Positions 54,308 through 62,210 of a stretch of DNA of 64,000 bases are shown here, in pieces. The notes under the pieces were generated by a model. It was given only the letters and a program-made list of their open reading frames with translations, ran no database searches and was not told where the DNA came from. Within the stretch, counting starts at the first letter, position 1. Each line of letters starts with the position of its first letter. The translations under genes and the position numbers were made by a program. Where the stretch lies: assembly GCA_900199595.1 (NCBI GenBank), contig FZRB01000013.1, positions 49,471 through 113,470 of the forward strand, written 5' to 3'. The DNA is from Lachnospiraceae bacterium (GTDB lineage: Bacteria; Bacillota; Clostridia; Lachnospirales; Lachnospiraceae).

Positions 54308-55219
54308 TTAATCAAGTACCATCTCGCTATACTTGCTGAGCTCTTCGATGTATTTCTGTCCCATCTCACTGATCTTGGAATGCTTACGGGAGATATAGCC
54401 GATGGTCATCTTCTCTTTTGTTTTCAGCTTCACCGCACAGTAGTCGCTTCCGTTCAAATCCTCGCATATAATACCCGAGCAAAGGGTATAGCCATTAAGA
54501 CCTACCATCATATTCAAGATAGTTGCTCTGTCGTTTACTCTGATAAGACGCTTATATTCATAGGTGCTGATAACCTCCTCGGCAAAGTAGAAGGAATTAT
54601 GCTCTCCCTGTGAAAATGCAAGACATGGATAATCATCCAGGTCCTTCATGGTAACCTGCTTCTTATTTGCCAGCGGATTATTCTTACTCATATATGCGTA
54701 GATACTGCAGTCAAAAAGCGGAGTGAACTTAAGACCTGCATCACGCAGGATCTTATTCAGCACTGCACTGTTATAATCATTCATATACAGTACACCTATC
54801 TCACTTCGCTGATTTCTGACATTATCAATAACGTCATAGGTTCTGGTCTCATGAACCTCAAATTCGTACTCGTCCATACCATACTGATTGATCACCGACA
54901 TGAATGCATTTACGGCAAATGTATAGTGCTGCATGGACACACTGAACGTCCTTTTTATATTACTTTTTGATATATACTTTGCATCCAGGATATCATACTG
55001 CTCCACTACGGACTTTGCATATCCCAGAAATTCTTCTCCTTTTGCCGTAAGTGTAATTCCGGTATTTGTTCTGATAAATAATTCGAAGCCTATCTCCTGT
55101 TCCAGCTGTTTTAATGCAGCAGTAAGACTTGGCTGTGAAATAAACAGACTTTTAGCTGCATCATTAATCGAATTCTGTCTGGATATCTCAATCACGTATT
55201 TTAGCTGATTTAATGTCAT
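54308..55219 (-). CDS. LysR-family transcriptional regulator
   Basis: The 303-residue regulator has an N-terminal HTH (MTLNQLKYVIEISRQ, then INDAAKSLFISQPSLTAALKQLEQEIG) and a substrate-binding domain (about 95-295). It lies directly upstream of metQ on the same strand but is closed by a terminator, so it is a separate unit. The shared dyads before metQ and metN make it the obvious candidate regulator of methionine uptake, possibly sensing a precursor or sulfur compound. No dyad of the same form was found before its own start. Confidence 0.9.
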   Translation of the reverse strand: MTLNQLKYVIEISRQNSINDAAKSLFISQPSLTAALKQLEQEIGFELFIRTNTGITLTAKGEEFLGYAKSVVEQYDILDAKYISKSNIKRTFSVSMQHYTFAVNAFMSVINQYGMDEYEFEVHETRTYDVIDNVRNQRSEIGVLYMNDYNSAVLNKILRDAGLKFTPLFDCSIYAYMSKNNPLANKKQVTMKDLDDYPCLAFSQGEHNSFYFAEEVISTYEYKRLIRVNDRATILNMMVGLNGYTLCSGIICEDLNGSDYCAVKLKTKEKMTIGYISRKHSKISEMGQKYIEELSKYSEMVLD

Positions 55220-55320
55220 CCTGTTCTTACTCCCTATTTCTATTCATACTTAAGGTATATATGTCAAAATCACCTTCGACACTATCTGTCTGATTATTAT
55301 ACGTATTTTTTAATACAGTA

Positions 55321-56199
55321 TCAACTCAAAACCGCTGATATAAGGCTTACATTTTCAAAGGCCCTGAGGTTATCTTCTCTTCCCGCAAAATACTTTGACT
55401 GAATCTTTTCAGGCGGCAGGTATTTATTGATTTTATAGCCCAGCTGACATAGAACGCATTTTATCTCATTATAATCAAATCCGCCGCACATTACTTCTCC
55501 CAGCGATTTAGTTATTTCCTCAAGGCGTGAAACTCTTTTAGGAAAATCACCCGTTTTAATAGGATAATCAAATACTACTTCATTACCTGCTTCAGACAAC
55601 TCCGCAATCTGTCTGAGGGTATCGGCAAATATATCGAGGGTGAGATAATAAGACACACCAAGAATACTGAAAAATGTTTTCTTATGCGGGTCAAAACCAG
55701 CTTCCAGAAGCTTATCAACCATTTTTTCCTTTTCAAAATCCACGGATACATAGTGAACATTGGGACGGATTATCCACTCCAGATGTTCTATCCTTTCCAG
55801 TTTATAACGCTGGGTATCCGGATGGTCCACCTCAAAGATTTCTATATCATCATTTTCATTTCTAAAGGCAAATGTATCCTCACCTGCACCACAGATAACA
55901 TACTGTATCTTTCCGTTTTTAGCTGCAAAATCAGACAGTCTGTTTTCATTAAAATGCAGTCTGGAAAGAGGTATCGGCGCAAAATACTCTCCGATAGCTT
56001 TAACAGTATCCTCTCGTTTGAGATGTTCGGAGCCAACCAGACCATCGCTTATCATTTCATATATATCTTCATACTCTTCCTTACCCATAAAATCAAAGGC
56101 AAGATAATCATCATATATTATATTGCTGGAATTATATGAATGCCACGCTCTTGCAAAGGCACATATTTTTGCAGTTATACTTTCTCTTTCTTCTACCAT
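55321..56199 (-). CDS. class I SAM-dependent methyltransferase (LCMT/PPM-like)
   Basis: The 292-residue protein resembles leucine carboxyl methyltransferase-like enzymes: IQYVICGAGEDTFAFRNE (SAM-binding loop; usual GAGLDT is here GAGEDT), IFEVDHPDTQRYK, VSVDFEKEKMVDKL and FSILGVSYYLTLD. ATG 56199 has GGAG 7 nt upstream. It is the third gene after mccB-like and mccA-like genes (54-nt gap). The Bacillus yrrT-mccA-mccB operon also carries a methyltransferase, of a different subfamily, so a role in sulfur or SAM recycling is plausible. Target unknown. Confidence 0.85.
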   Translation of the reverse strand: MVEERESITAKICAFARAWHSYNSSNIIYDDYLAFDFMGKEEYEDIYEMISDGLVGSEHLKREDTVKAIGEYFAPIPLSRLHFNENRLSDFAAKNGKIQYVICGAGEDTFAFRNENDDIEIFEVDHPDTQRYKLERIEHLEWIIRPNVHYVSVDFEKEKMVDKLLEAGFDPHKKTFFSILGVSYYLTLDIFADTLRQIAELSEAGNEVVFDYPIKTGDFPKRVSRLEEITKSLGEVMCGGFDYNEIKCVLCQLGYKINKYLPPEKIQSKYFAGREDNLRAFENVSLISAVLS

Positions 56200-56253
56200 G
56201 ACATTACTCCAATACGATTTTTCCTAACTACTCAGCAGTTTCTTTTTTATAAA

Positions 56254-57162
56254 TCAGAATAGTCCCTTACTGATATAGCGGTCACCTCTGTCCGGAAGAA
56301 CTGCGACTATATTTCCTTCATCGATTTCTTCAGCCAGCTTAAGTGCTGCATAAAGAGCCGCTCCCGAAGAAGAACCGGCAAGGATTCCTTCCTTGGCTGC
56401 AAGCAGCCTTGATGTGGTAAATGCGTTATCATCTGTTATCTTTATAACCTTATCTATCAGGCTCACATCCATGGTATCGGCTATGAAGTCATTTCCGATT
56501 CCTTCTATATCATAATCAGCATGCTCACCACCGCCGATTATAGAACCGATAGGATCTGCCAGAACACCCTTGATATCGGGATTCTGCTCCTTGAGGTATT
56601 TTACGATGCCCGAAAATGTACCGCCACTTCCTGCACCTGCAACAAGATAATCAATTTTACCCTCCAGCTGTTTATAAATCTCCGGACCGGTTGTCTCATA
56701 GTGAGACAAAGGATTTGACGGATTCTCAAACTGCTTAAGTGCAATAGCTCCCGGAATCTCGGCAATGATCTCGTCCGCCTTTTTGGCAGCACCAAGCATA
56801 CCATCCTCTCTCGGCGTATGAACTATCTCTGCTCCGAGAGCTGCCATAACTCTCTGCTTTTCTATAGAGAACTTCTCCGGAACCGCAAATATAATTCTGT
56901 AACCCTTATTCAGAGCTGCTATGGCAATTCCTATTCCTGTATTACCTGCGGTAGCTTCGACTATAGTTCCACCCGGCTTCAGTAAGCCTCTTCGTTCCGC
57001 ATCCTCTATCATATATACTCCCACTCTGTCCTTTACACTGCCTGCAGGATTCATAAGCTCCAGCTTTACATACAGATTTACACCTTCCTTTACTCCGAGG
57101 TGATTTAATTTAAGTATTGGAGTATTTCCGATCATATCCTGAACACTGTTATATACTTGCAT
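56254..57162 (-). CDS. mccA: cystathionine beta-synthase / O-acetylserine-dependent MccA-like enzyme
   Basis: The 302-residue fold-type II PLP enzyme shows NTPILKLNHLG, the PLP lysine in NPAGSVKDRVG, EATAGNTGIGIAIAA, PEKFSIEKQRVMAALGAE and GAGSGGTFSG. The EATAGNTG form and PEKFSIEKQ fit MccA-type enzymes that make cystathionine from O-acetylserine and homocysteine, rather than standard CysK (EPTSGNTG); cysteine synthase activity is an alternative. ATG 57162 has AAAGGAT 7 nt upstream. It follows the gamma-lyase/synthase gene by 34 nt, giving a reverse transsulfuration pair that would turn homocysteine into cysteine. Confidence 0.85.
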   Translation of the reverse strand: MQVYNSVQDMIGNTPILKLNHLGVKEGVNLYVKLELMNPAGSVKDRVGVYMIEDAERRGLLKPGGTIVEATAGNTGIGIAIAALNKGYRIIFAVPEKFSIEKQRVMAALGAEIVHTPREDGMLGAAKKADEIIAEIPGAIALKQFENPSNPLSHYETTGPEIYKQLEGKIDYLVAGAGSGGTFSGIVKYLKEQNPDIKGVLADPIGSIIGGGEHADYDIEGIGNDFIADTMDVSLIDKVIKITDDNAFTTSRLLAAKEGILAGSSSGAALYAALKLAEEIDEGNIVAVLPDRGDRYISKGLF

Positions 57163-57196
57163 GATTATTATCCTTTCTTTATCTGACAGTTTATGT

Positions 57197-58363
57197 TTAT
57201 GCGTTGATTGCCTGTTCCAGGTCCGCAATTATATCATCCACATCTTCGATTCCTACCGACAGTCTTATTAATTCATCGGTTATTCCTACTGCTTCTCTTA
57301 TATCCTTTGGAATGGCTGCATGAGTCATTGATGCAGGATGGCATACCAGTGATTCAACTCCACCAAGGCTTTCTGCCAGAGTTATAAGCTTAAGTGACTT
57401 GAAGAATTTCTTATAATCATATTGCTTCTTCAGGGTAAATGAAATCATCGCACCGGGTCCGTCTGCCTGTTTCTTCTGAACCTCATAACCCGGATCTGAC
57501 TTAAGTCCCGGGAAATAAACCTTTTCAACATAACCGCTATTTTCCAGCCACTCTGCAATCTTTATTGCATTTGCCACATGTCTGTCCATTCTGACTCCGA
57601 GAGTCTTGATTCCTCTTATCATCAGGTAGCTGTCCCATGGTGCCAGCACTCCGCCGATAGCATTCTGCAGATAGTAAAGCCTGTCTGCAAGCTCCTTATC
57701 CTTCACAACAACGAATCCTGATACTGTATCACTGTGTCCACCAAGATACTTTGTTCCGCTGTGAATTACGATATCTGCTCCCAGCTCAAGAGGTCTCTGC
57801 AGATACGGAGTAAGAAATGTATTATCTACTATAATCTTCTTATTATATTTAACTCCCAGTTCAGAAACAGCCTTGATATCTGTAACCGTCAGAAGAGGGT
57901 TTGCAGGACTCTCGATATATATTGCCTTGATTGCTTCGGAATTCTTTGATTCTTTCTCTTCCTTCAGTATCTTTTCCAGTTCATCCAGATCAGACGTATC
58001 TACTATGGTATAGCTGATTCCGAAATTCTTAAATACATTATCAAGTATTCTGAAAGTACCACCATAAATGTTATCTGAAATGATCAGTCTATCTCCTGAT
58101 GAAAATAGTGAAAGCACAGTATTGATAGCGGCAAGACCTGAAGCAAAGGCCATTCCGTATTCACCACCCTCGAGATCTGCAACAAGCTTCTCCAGTGCAG
58201 CTCTTGTAGGATTTCCTGTTCTGGAATATTCCCAGCCTCTGTTTTCTCCCAGACCGTCCTGCTTATATGTTGAAGTCTGGTATACAGGTACATTTACTGC
58301 TCCTGTTGTTTCATCTCCGTCTATTCCTCCGTGTATTAATAATGAATTCAAATTAAGTTTCAT
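57197..58363 (-). CDS. mccB: cystathionine gamma-lyase/synthase family enzyme
   Basis: The 388-residue Cys/Met-metabolism PLP enzyme shows VPVYQTSTYKQ, YSRTGNPTRAALE, FASGLAAI, IESPANPLL, VDNTFLTPYLQRPLELGADIV (with PLP lysine in HSGTKYLGGHSD) and SLGGVESLVCHPASMTHA. The family includes cystathionine gamma-synthase, gamma-lyase and beta-lyase; sequence alone does not decide. The next gene is MccA-like and the leader encodes five Cys codons in a row, so cysteine production by gamma-lyase is the best guess. GAGG lies 9 nt before ATG 58363. Confidence 0.85.
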   Translation of the reverse strand: MKLNLNSLLIHGGIDGDETTGAVNVPVYQTSTYKQDGLGENRGWEYSRTGNPTRAALEKLVADLEGGEYGMAFASGLAAINTVLSLFSSGDRLIISDNIYGGTFRILDNVFKNFGISYTIVDTSDLDELEKILKEEKESKNSEAIKAIYIESPANPLLTVTDIKAVSELGVKYNKKIIVDNTFLTPYLQRPLELGADIVIHSGTKYLGGHSDTVSGFVVVKDKELADRLYYLQNAIGGVLAPWDSYLMIRGIKTLGVRMDRHVANAIKIAEWLENSGYVEKVYFPGLKSDPGYEVQKKQADGPGAMISFTLKKQYDYKKFFKSLKLITLAESLGGVESLVCHPASMTHAAIPKDIREAVGITDELIRLSVGIEDVDDIIADLEQAINA

Positions 58364-58414
58364 ATCTTTTTTCCTCTTTTCTTTTATTTTCTTTTTCTAA
58401 TTTTTCTTTGTGTG

Positions 58415-58583
58415 TTCCCGTTCATCATCGAGCAGGATTTTCCTGCTCGATGATGCGGGTTCGCCAAAGTCTCATATCTGCTTTTAGCAGATATGGGATT
58501 ATTCATAATGCTTATTCACGCAAGCGTGATAGCATATGAATAACCCGTATATGCTTTGCATATGAGACCTTGGCTCGCCTTCG
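58415..58583 (-). repeat. multi-hairpin structured region in the mccBA leader
   Basis: Between the attenuator terminator and mccB there is a 15-bp perfect hairpin (58423-58437 / 58441-58455, loop TTT) followed by a branched set. The set comprises CATATCTGC / GCAGATATG (58473-58495), TTATTCATAATGC / GCATATGAATAA (58499-58543) around TCACGC-AA-GCGTGA, and ATATGC-TTT-GCATAT (58549-58563). Outer arms near 58469 and 58563 can also pair. It could protect the mRNA or be a dispersed palindromic element. Confidence 0.8.
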
Positions 58584-58586
58584 CAC

Positions 58587-58624
58587 AAAAAAACAGCAGG
58601 GGAGAAAAACTCTTCCCTGCTGTT
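58587..58624 (-). terminator. attenuator terminator of the mccB-mccA operon
   Basis: The stem AACAGCAGGG / CCCTGCTGTT continues into GAG / CTC after an AA bulge and ends in seven T on the minus strand. Its 5' arm includes GAAGAGT, complementary to ACTCTTC in the leader (58685-58691), so an alternative pairing could prevent termination. Confidence 0.85.
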
Positions 58625-58654
58625 AATTTCATGACTAAGCTTTTGTAGCAGTTG

Positions 58655-58756
58655 TTAATGCGACATAACTTTTTTGAAGCACGCGAAGAGTGTTGTTATT
58701 CTTTTCGGATAACAACAACAGCAACAATCTTCAAAAAATCTAAATTCATGTCTCAT
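58655..58756 (-). CDS. polycysteine leader peptide (33 aa)
   Basis: The frame starts at ATG 58756 with AGGTGA 7 nt upstream and reads MRHEFRFFED, then five Cys codons (residues 11-15), then YPKRITTLF... to TAA. The Cys codons form the 5' arm of a 9-bp hairpin TGTTGTTAT / ATAACAACA (58709-58717 and 58691-58699). A ribosome waiting for Cys-tRNA would break that hairpin and free the downstream arm to form an antiterminator. The position before a cysteine-making operon fits attenuation control. Confidence 0.8.
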   Translation of the reverse strand: MRHEFRFFEDCCCCCYPKRITTLFACFKKVMSH

Positions 58757-58787
58757 AATTTATTCACCTACCTATTTGATAGGTTTT

Positions 58788-58816
58788 AAGATATCATTAA
58801 AAACTATATCTGTCAA
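58788..58816 (-). promoter_or_regulatory. promoter of the Cys leader and mccBA operon
   Basis: TTGACA, 17 nt, TATCTT. A palindrome ACCTAT-TTG-ATAGGT (58770-58784) overlaps the expected start point and could be an operator. Confidence 0.75.
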
Positions 58817-58853
58817 GCAATTATTTCTATAACGTTAAAAACTGTAGTTTTTC

Positions 58854-59555
58854 CTATATTTTTATAAACTCAGGACTAATAAACTCAACCCCATTATCCA
58901 GCAGACAATCTATAAAATGCTTGTAATATTCCGGAACAAGTTCTTCTGTTTCATCATGAGCGTGCAGCAGAAGTATATGATGTGTACCATCTACAAGAAG
59001 ACCTTCACCATTATCAGGGTTTACATAATGTATCTTTCCCATAACATCTTCTTCAGTGAAGTCACTGCCTTTACGGATGTTATATTCTGCAAAATCGAAG
59101 GTCCACAGCGTGGATATTTCTTTATCAAGTCCCGCCTCTTTCCAGGAAGAAAATGTTATCTTCGTATCATCCACCTTATCGAAGCCGTTTTCTCTGAAAT
59201 ATTTCTGGAGCAGCTCCTGATTATCTCCTCCTCTGTCTCCATAAGGGAATCTGAAAGGTCTGTATTTTCTCTCCATGCCGGCTTTTCCGTAAAGCTCATT
59301 TAAAACTGTCTCACATTTTTCGATTTCATTTACGCACTCTTCAAAACTAATCTGCGAAAAGAATGGATGTGAGTAGCTGTGATTCCCTACTATCATTCCA
59401 TTCTTAAGCGCATACTCTGCTTCCTCAGGATACCTTTCAACATTTTCACCCCATGCAAACATGATTGCAGTTATTCCTTTTTCCACGAGATAATCCACGA
59501 TCTCAGGGGTATTCTTTGATGCTATATCATCGATTGTAAGTAAAGCTTTAATCAT
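58854..59555 (-). CDS. polysaccharide deacetylase family protein (NodB fold)
   Basis: The 233-residue protein shows TIDDI (catalytic and metal Asp), GNHSYSHP (HxxxH metal ligands), FRFPYGDRGG and LLLHAHD, the NodB carbohydrate esterase 4 motifs. No signal peptide is seen, so it may act on a cytoplasmic or released substrate; N-deacetylation of a sugar or a related C-N hydrolysis is likely. AAAGGAG precedes the ATG. Upstream lies a remnant of a membrane-protein gene. Confidence 0.85.
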   Translation of the reverse strand: MIKALLTIDDIASKNTPEIVDYLVEKGITAIMFAWGENVERYPEEAEYALKNGMIVGNHSYSHPFFSQISFEECVNEIEKCETVLNELYGKAGMERKYRPFRFPYGDRGGDNQELLQKYFRENGFDKVDDTKITFSSWKEAGLDKEISTLWTFDFAEYNIRKGSDFTEEDVMGKIHYVNPDNGEGLLVDGTHHILLLHAHDETEELVPEYYKHFIDCLLDNGVEFISPEFIKI

Positions 59556-59578
59556 TTTCCTTCTCCTTTTACCACATA

Positions 59579-59755
59579 TTATTTTGAATTTGCGTTATTA
59601 TACTTTTCAAGTGCTTCCTGCATCTTTTTGTTTTCTTCACATTCTTTTACTCGGGTTATTACAACACTTAATATACAGCTTATAATAAAACAAATAAAGA
59701 AATATATCCACGACTTAAGATCATTAACCGGAAACCAGTTAAAGGCTAGTTGCCA
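59579..59755 (-). pseudogene. C-terminal remnant of a small membrane protein gene
   Basis: An open frame of 58 codons ends at TAA 59579-59581 and encodes NWFPVNDLKSWIYFFICFI, more hydrophobic sequence and a charged tail (ECEENKKMQEALEKYNNANSK, split here for length). It lacks a usable start: a stop precedes it at 59756 and no in-frame ATG lies before the helix. The shape resembles the end of DUF3021-like proteins. This looks like a 5'-truncated gene. The other part of the gap 59556-59921 holds the 15-bp repeats listed separately. Confidence 0.45.
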
Positions 59756-59840
59756 TTATCTCTCAAATACAAAGCAAAAATCAGTCAATATAACATAATA
59801 AAGCTCTTTTGTTATTTGAATTTTTATATTATGATAAGAT

Positions 59841-59885
59841 GGTTGAAGGTAAAGTGGTTGAAGGTAAAGTGGTCGATGGTAATAC
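59841..59885 (+). repeat. 15-bp direct repeats before the MFS gene
   Basis: Two perfect tandem copies of GGTTGAAGGTAAAGT (59841-59870) and a third degenerate copy (59871-59885) lie in the presumed leader of the gene at 59922. The nearby AT-rich sequence has no clear consensus promoter. Confidence 0.8.
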
Positions 59886-59921
59886 TATCGGGATTATGTT
59901 TTTCTTTTTAGGAGTTTTAGA

Positions 59922-61127
59922 ATGAGTAAAGGTTTTTGGACTCTTCGATATACTTTATTGAACGTAACTTATTTTGTGGCATTTTGTACCATACATGCTC
60001 TTGCCGCAGTTTTTCTACTGGATAAAGGATTTACTAATACTGAAGTCGGAATACTTCTTGCTATTGCAAATATTCTTTCAGCAGTTGCACAGCCGGTTGT
60101 AGCTGGAATAATAGATAAACCCGGTCCGCTTACCAATCGAAGATTTATCCTGATATCTGTTATAGTCATAGCCATAGGCTCCCTGCTGCTGATGGTTTGC
60201 TCAGACAAAAAAGCTTTGGTATTTATCATTTATGTCATCATATACATGATACAGTTTACCTATCAGCCTGTAATGACAGCGCTATGCTTTGAATACCAGA
60301 AGGCAGGATGTAATATTTATTATGGTCTGGCACGCGGACTCGGATCAGCAAGCTTTGCAGTAACTTCTGCATTTGTTGGCGGCGCAGTTGAAAAAAGCGG
60401 AGTCGGAATACTCCTTATAGTAAATGTTGCAGCAATGCTTATTTCTGCCATAATTATTTTTACATTTAAAATGTCAAATAATAATTTATCTGTAAAGGAA
60501 TATACGGATACCGAAGCTACTGATGTCAGCACGGAAAGCCCGGACATACACAACAACCTTTTTGATTTTATCCGTGCTTATCCTTCATTTTCATTATTCC
60601 TTCTGGGCACCATATGCTTTTACTTCGCCCATAACATGATCAACGACTTTATGATTCAGATAATCCGTTCACTCGGAGGCGGAGAAAAAGAACTGGGCTA
60701 TTCTAATTTTCTTCAGGCGATTCTTGAGCTTCCGGTAATGGCACTGATTGGATTCGTATTAAAGAAAATAACTTCATCAAAACTGCTGATCATGTCCGGA
60801 TTTGCATTTTTTATAAAGATTCTCATTCTGGTATTTGCAACAAACATGGGTGGCATGTACCTGAGTCAGTCCTTCCAGCTTTTTGCCTACGCTGTATTCA
60901 TTCCTGCAGCTGCATATTATGTAAGCAACAATATTTCCGAATCAGATCAGGTAAAGGGACAGGCTTTTGTGACAAGTGCAATCACGATAGGAGGAGTTTT
61001 CTCAAATCTGATAAGCGGAGTTATACTGGATAATCTCGGCATAAAGCCGATGCTGATTACCGGTACCATTATAGCTGCTGTTGGTGCTATAATAGTGTTT
61101 GTCGCATTTGGAAAACGAAAAATATGA
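59922..61127 (+). CDS. MFS transporter
   Basis: The 401-residue protein has 12 predicted helices and a charged central loop (about 185-215). The N-terminal pattern FWTLRYTLLNVTYFVAFCTIHALAAVFL and the GIIDKPG segment resemble the LacY/nucleoside-H+ symporter-like (MFS_1-like) group. AGGAG lies 7 nt before the ATG. The next gene starts 25 nt later, so the two are probably cotranscribed. Substrate unknown. Confidence 0.85.
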   Translation: MSKGFWTLRYTLLNVTYFVAFCTIHALAAVFLLDKGFTNTEVGILLAIANILSAVAQPVVAGIIDKPGPLTNRRFILISVIVIAIGSLLLMVCSDKKALVFIIYVIIYMIQFTYQPVMTALCFEYQKAGCNIYYGLARGLGSASFAVTSAFVGGAVEKSGVGILLIVNVAAMLISAIIIFTFKMSNNNLSVKEYTDTEATDVSTESPDIHNNLFDFIRAYPSFSLFLLGTICFYFAHNMINDFMIQIIRSLGGGEKELGYSNFLQAILELPVMALIGFVLKKITSSKLLIMSGFAFFIKILILVFATNMGGMYLSQSFQLFAYAVFIPAAAYYVSNNISESDQVKGQAFVTSAITIGGVFSNLISGVILDNLGIKPMLITGTIIAAVGAIIVFVAFGKRKI

Positions 61128-61152
61128 TATAAATATCAGGGGGATATTAGTT

Positions 61153-62151
61153 ATGCGTTGGATGCTTGGTTATTTGATTGGAATCTATCTATACTTACTG
61201 TCAGATATGATTCTTTCCTTTATAATCTCTTTACCCATGGGTCTCTATCTGCTTAGCTTTTCAATCTTCGGAAAGGAATGTGGTAGGACCGCTAAAAATG
61301 AAAAGTTTGTCTGGAGAAACTGTCATTTCTCCGTTTTTCCCGTCGCAATATTCGGAAAACCATATATAAAAGAAAAAGAGGATCTGTTCTTTGCATTTTC
61401 CAAACTGATCATAAATGCCGTTATCTTTGTCAGTATATTTTTATTTGTAATGATAAAGAATAAGGTCGGAATATTCGGTATGGGATTCGTATCCGGAATA
61501 ACAGCAGGATCCGCATTTTGTGCCATTATTTATTTAGTTTTGTCCTTTATTAAAATTCTCAAAGGAGATAATAGAATCCTCTATAAGCTTACAAACGCTG
61601 AGCTTGAGAAACTAAAAAACGGAACATCATTTTCCCAGATAAACATATATCCAGAAATGGCTGCTAACAAAAAAATAAACAGAACTTTCCGTGCCACGCA
61701 GTGGAATTTCTGCTGCTATAATGCACTGGATAAACATGATTATGTGGCTCTCGGAAACTATTTGAGACAAATGGATGAACTGCTAAAGGGACCAAATGGT
61801 TATGATACATTTATCAGCTATACATTATGCTACTACCATATAATTTTCTATTCATCTTATATTAATCCCAACAGGATAAATGCGATGAAGTTCTATGGTG
61901 TGATAAAGGACAGACTGGAATCAGACATGGAACCAAACGGCCGAAGGGTTCTTGCTTACTACCAGCTCTATATAATGAACAGACCGGATCTGGCAGCAGT
62001 AACTATAGATCAGGCTGAACAGGCAATAATAAAAAGAACCGGAGACGACATATTTACACAGGCTGAACTTAAACTCGAAAAAAGACTTATCAATGAAATA
62101 AAAGATAATATCAGGCGAACAAACGAAGCTGTTAATAAGCTGCCGATATAA
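61153..62151 (+). CDS. membrane protein of unknown function with helical cytoplasmic tail
   Basis: The 332-residue protein has about four membrane helices (residues 1-40 and about 87-145) and a soluble C-terminal half rich in helices (NYLRQMDELLKGPNG, YYQLYIMNRPDLAA), possibly TPR-like. I do not recognise the family. The start at 61153 follows a GGGGG site; the longer frame to 61099 overlaps the MFS gene without a better site. It ends at a convergent terminator shared with the flotillin gene. Confidence 0.7.
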   Translation: MRWMLGYLIGIYLYLLSDMILSFIISLPMGLYLLSFSIFGKECGRTAKNEKFVWRNCHFSVFPVAIFGKPYIKEKEDLFFAFSKLIINAVIFVSIFLFVMIKNKVGIFGMGFVSGITAGSAFCAIIYLVLSFIKILKGDNRILYKLTNAELEKLKNGTSFSQINIYPEMAANKKINRTFRATQWNFCCYNALDKHDYVALGNYLRQMDELLKGPNGYDTFISYTLCYYHIIFYSSYINPNRINAMKFYGVIKDRLESDMEPNGRRVLAYYQLYIMNRPDLAAVTIDQAEQAIIKRTGDDIFTQAELKLEKRLINEIKDNIRRTNEAVNKLPI

Positions 62152-62164
62152 AAACCATCAACAA

Positions 62165-62205
62165 AAAAGATGACACATTGAATCAGGTTCAAAGTGTCAT
62201 CTTTT
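62165..62205. terminator. bidirectional terminator between convergent genes
   Basis: A perfect 12-bp stem AAAAGATGACAC / GTGTCATCTTTT (62165-62176 and 62194-62205) has T tracts on both strands. It serves the plus-strand gene ending at 62151 and the minus-strand flotillin gene ending at 62211. Confidence 0.9.
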
Positions 62206-62210
62206 GTTAA

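Noticed and set aside
58587..58853. T-box (tRNA-Cys) leader before mccB
   Set aside because: No T-box sequence or specifier-loop layout was found; the short Cys-rich frame explains the hairpins better.
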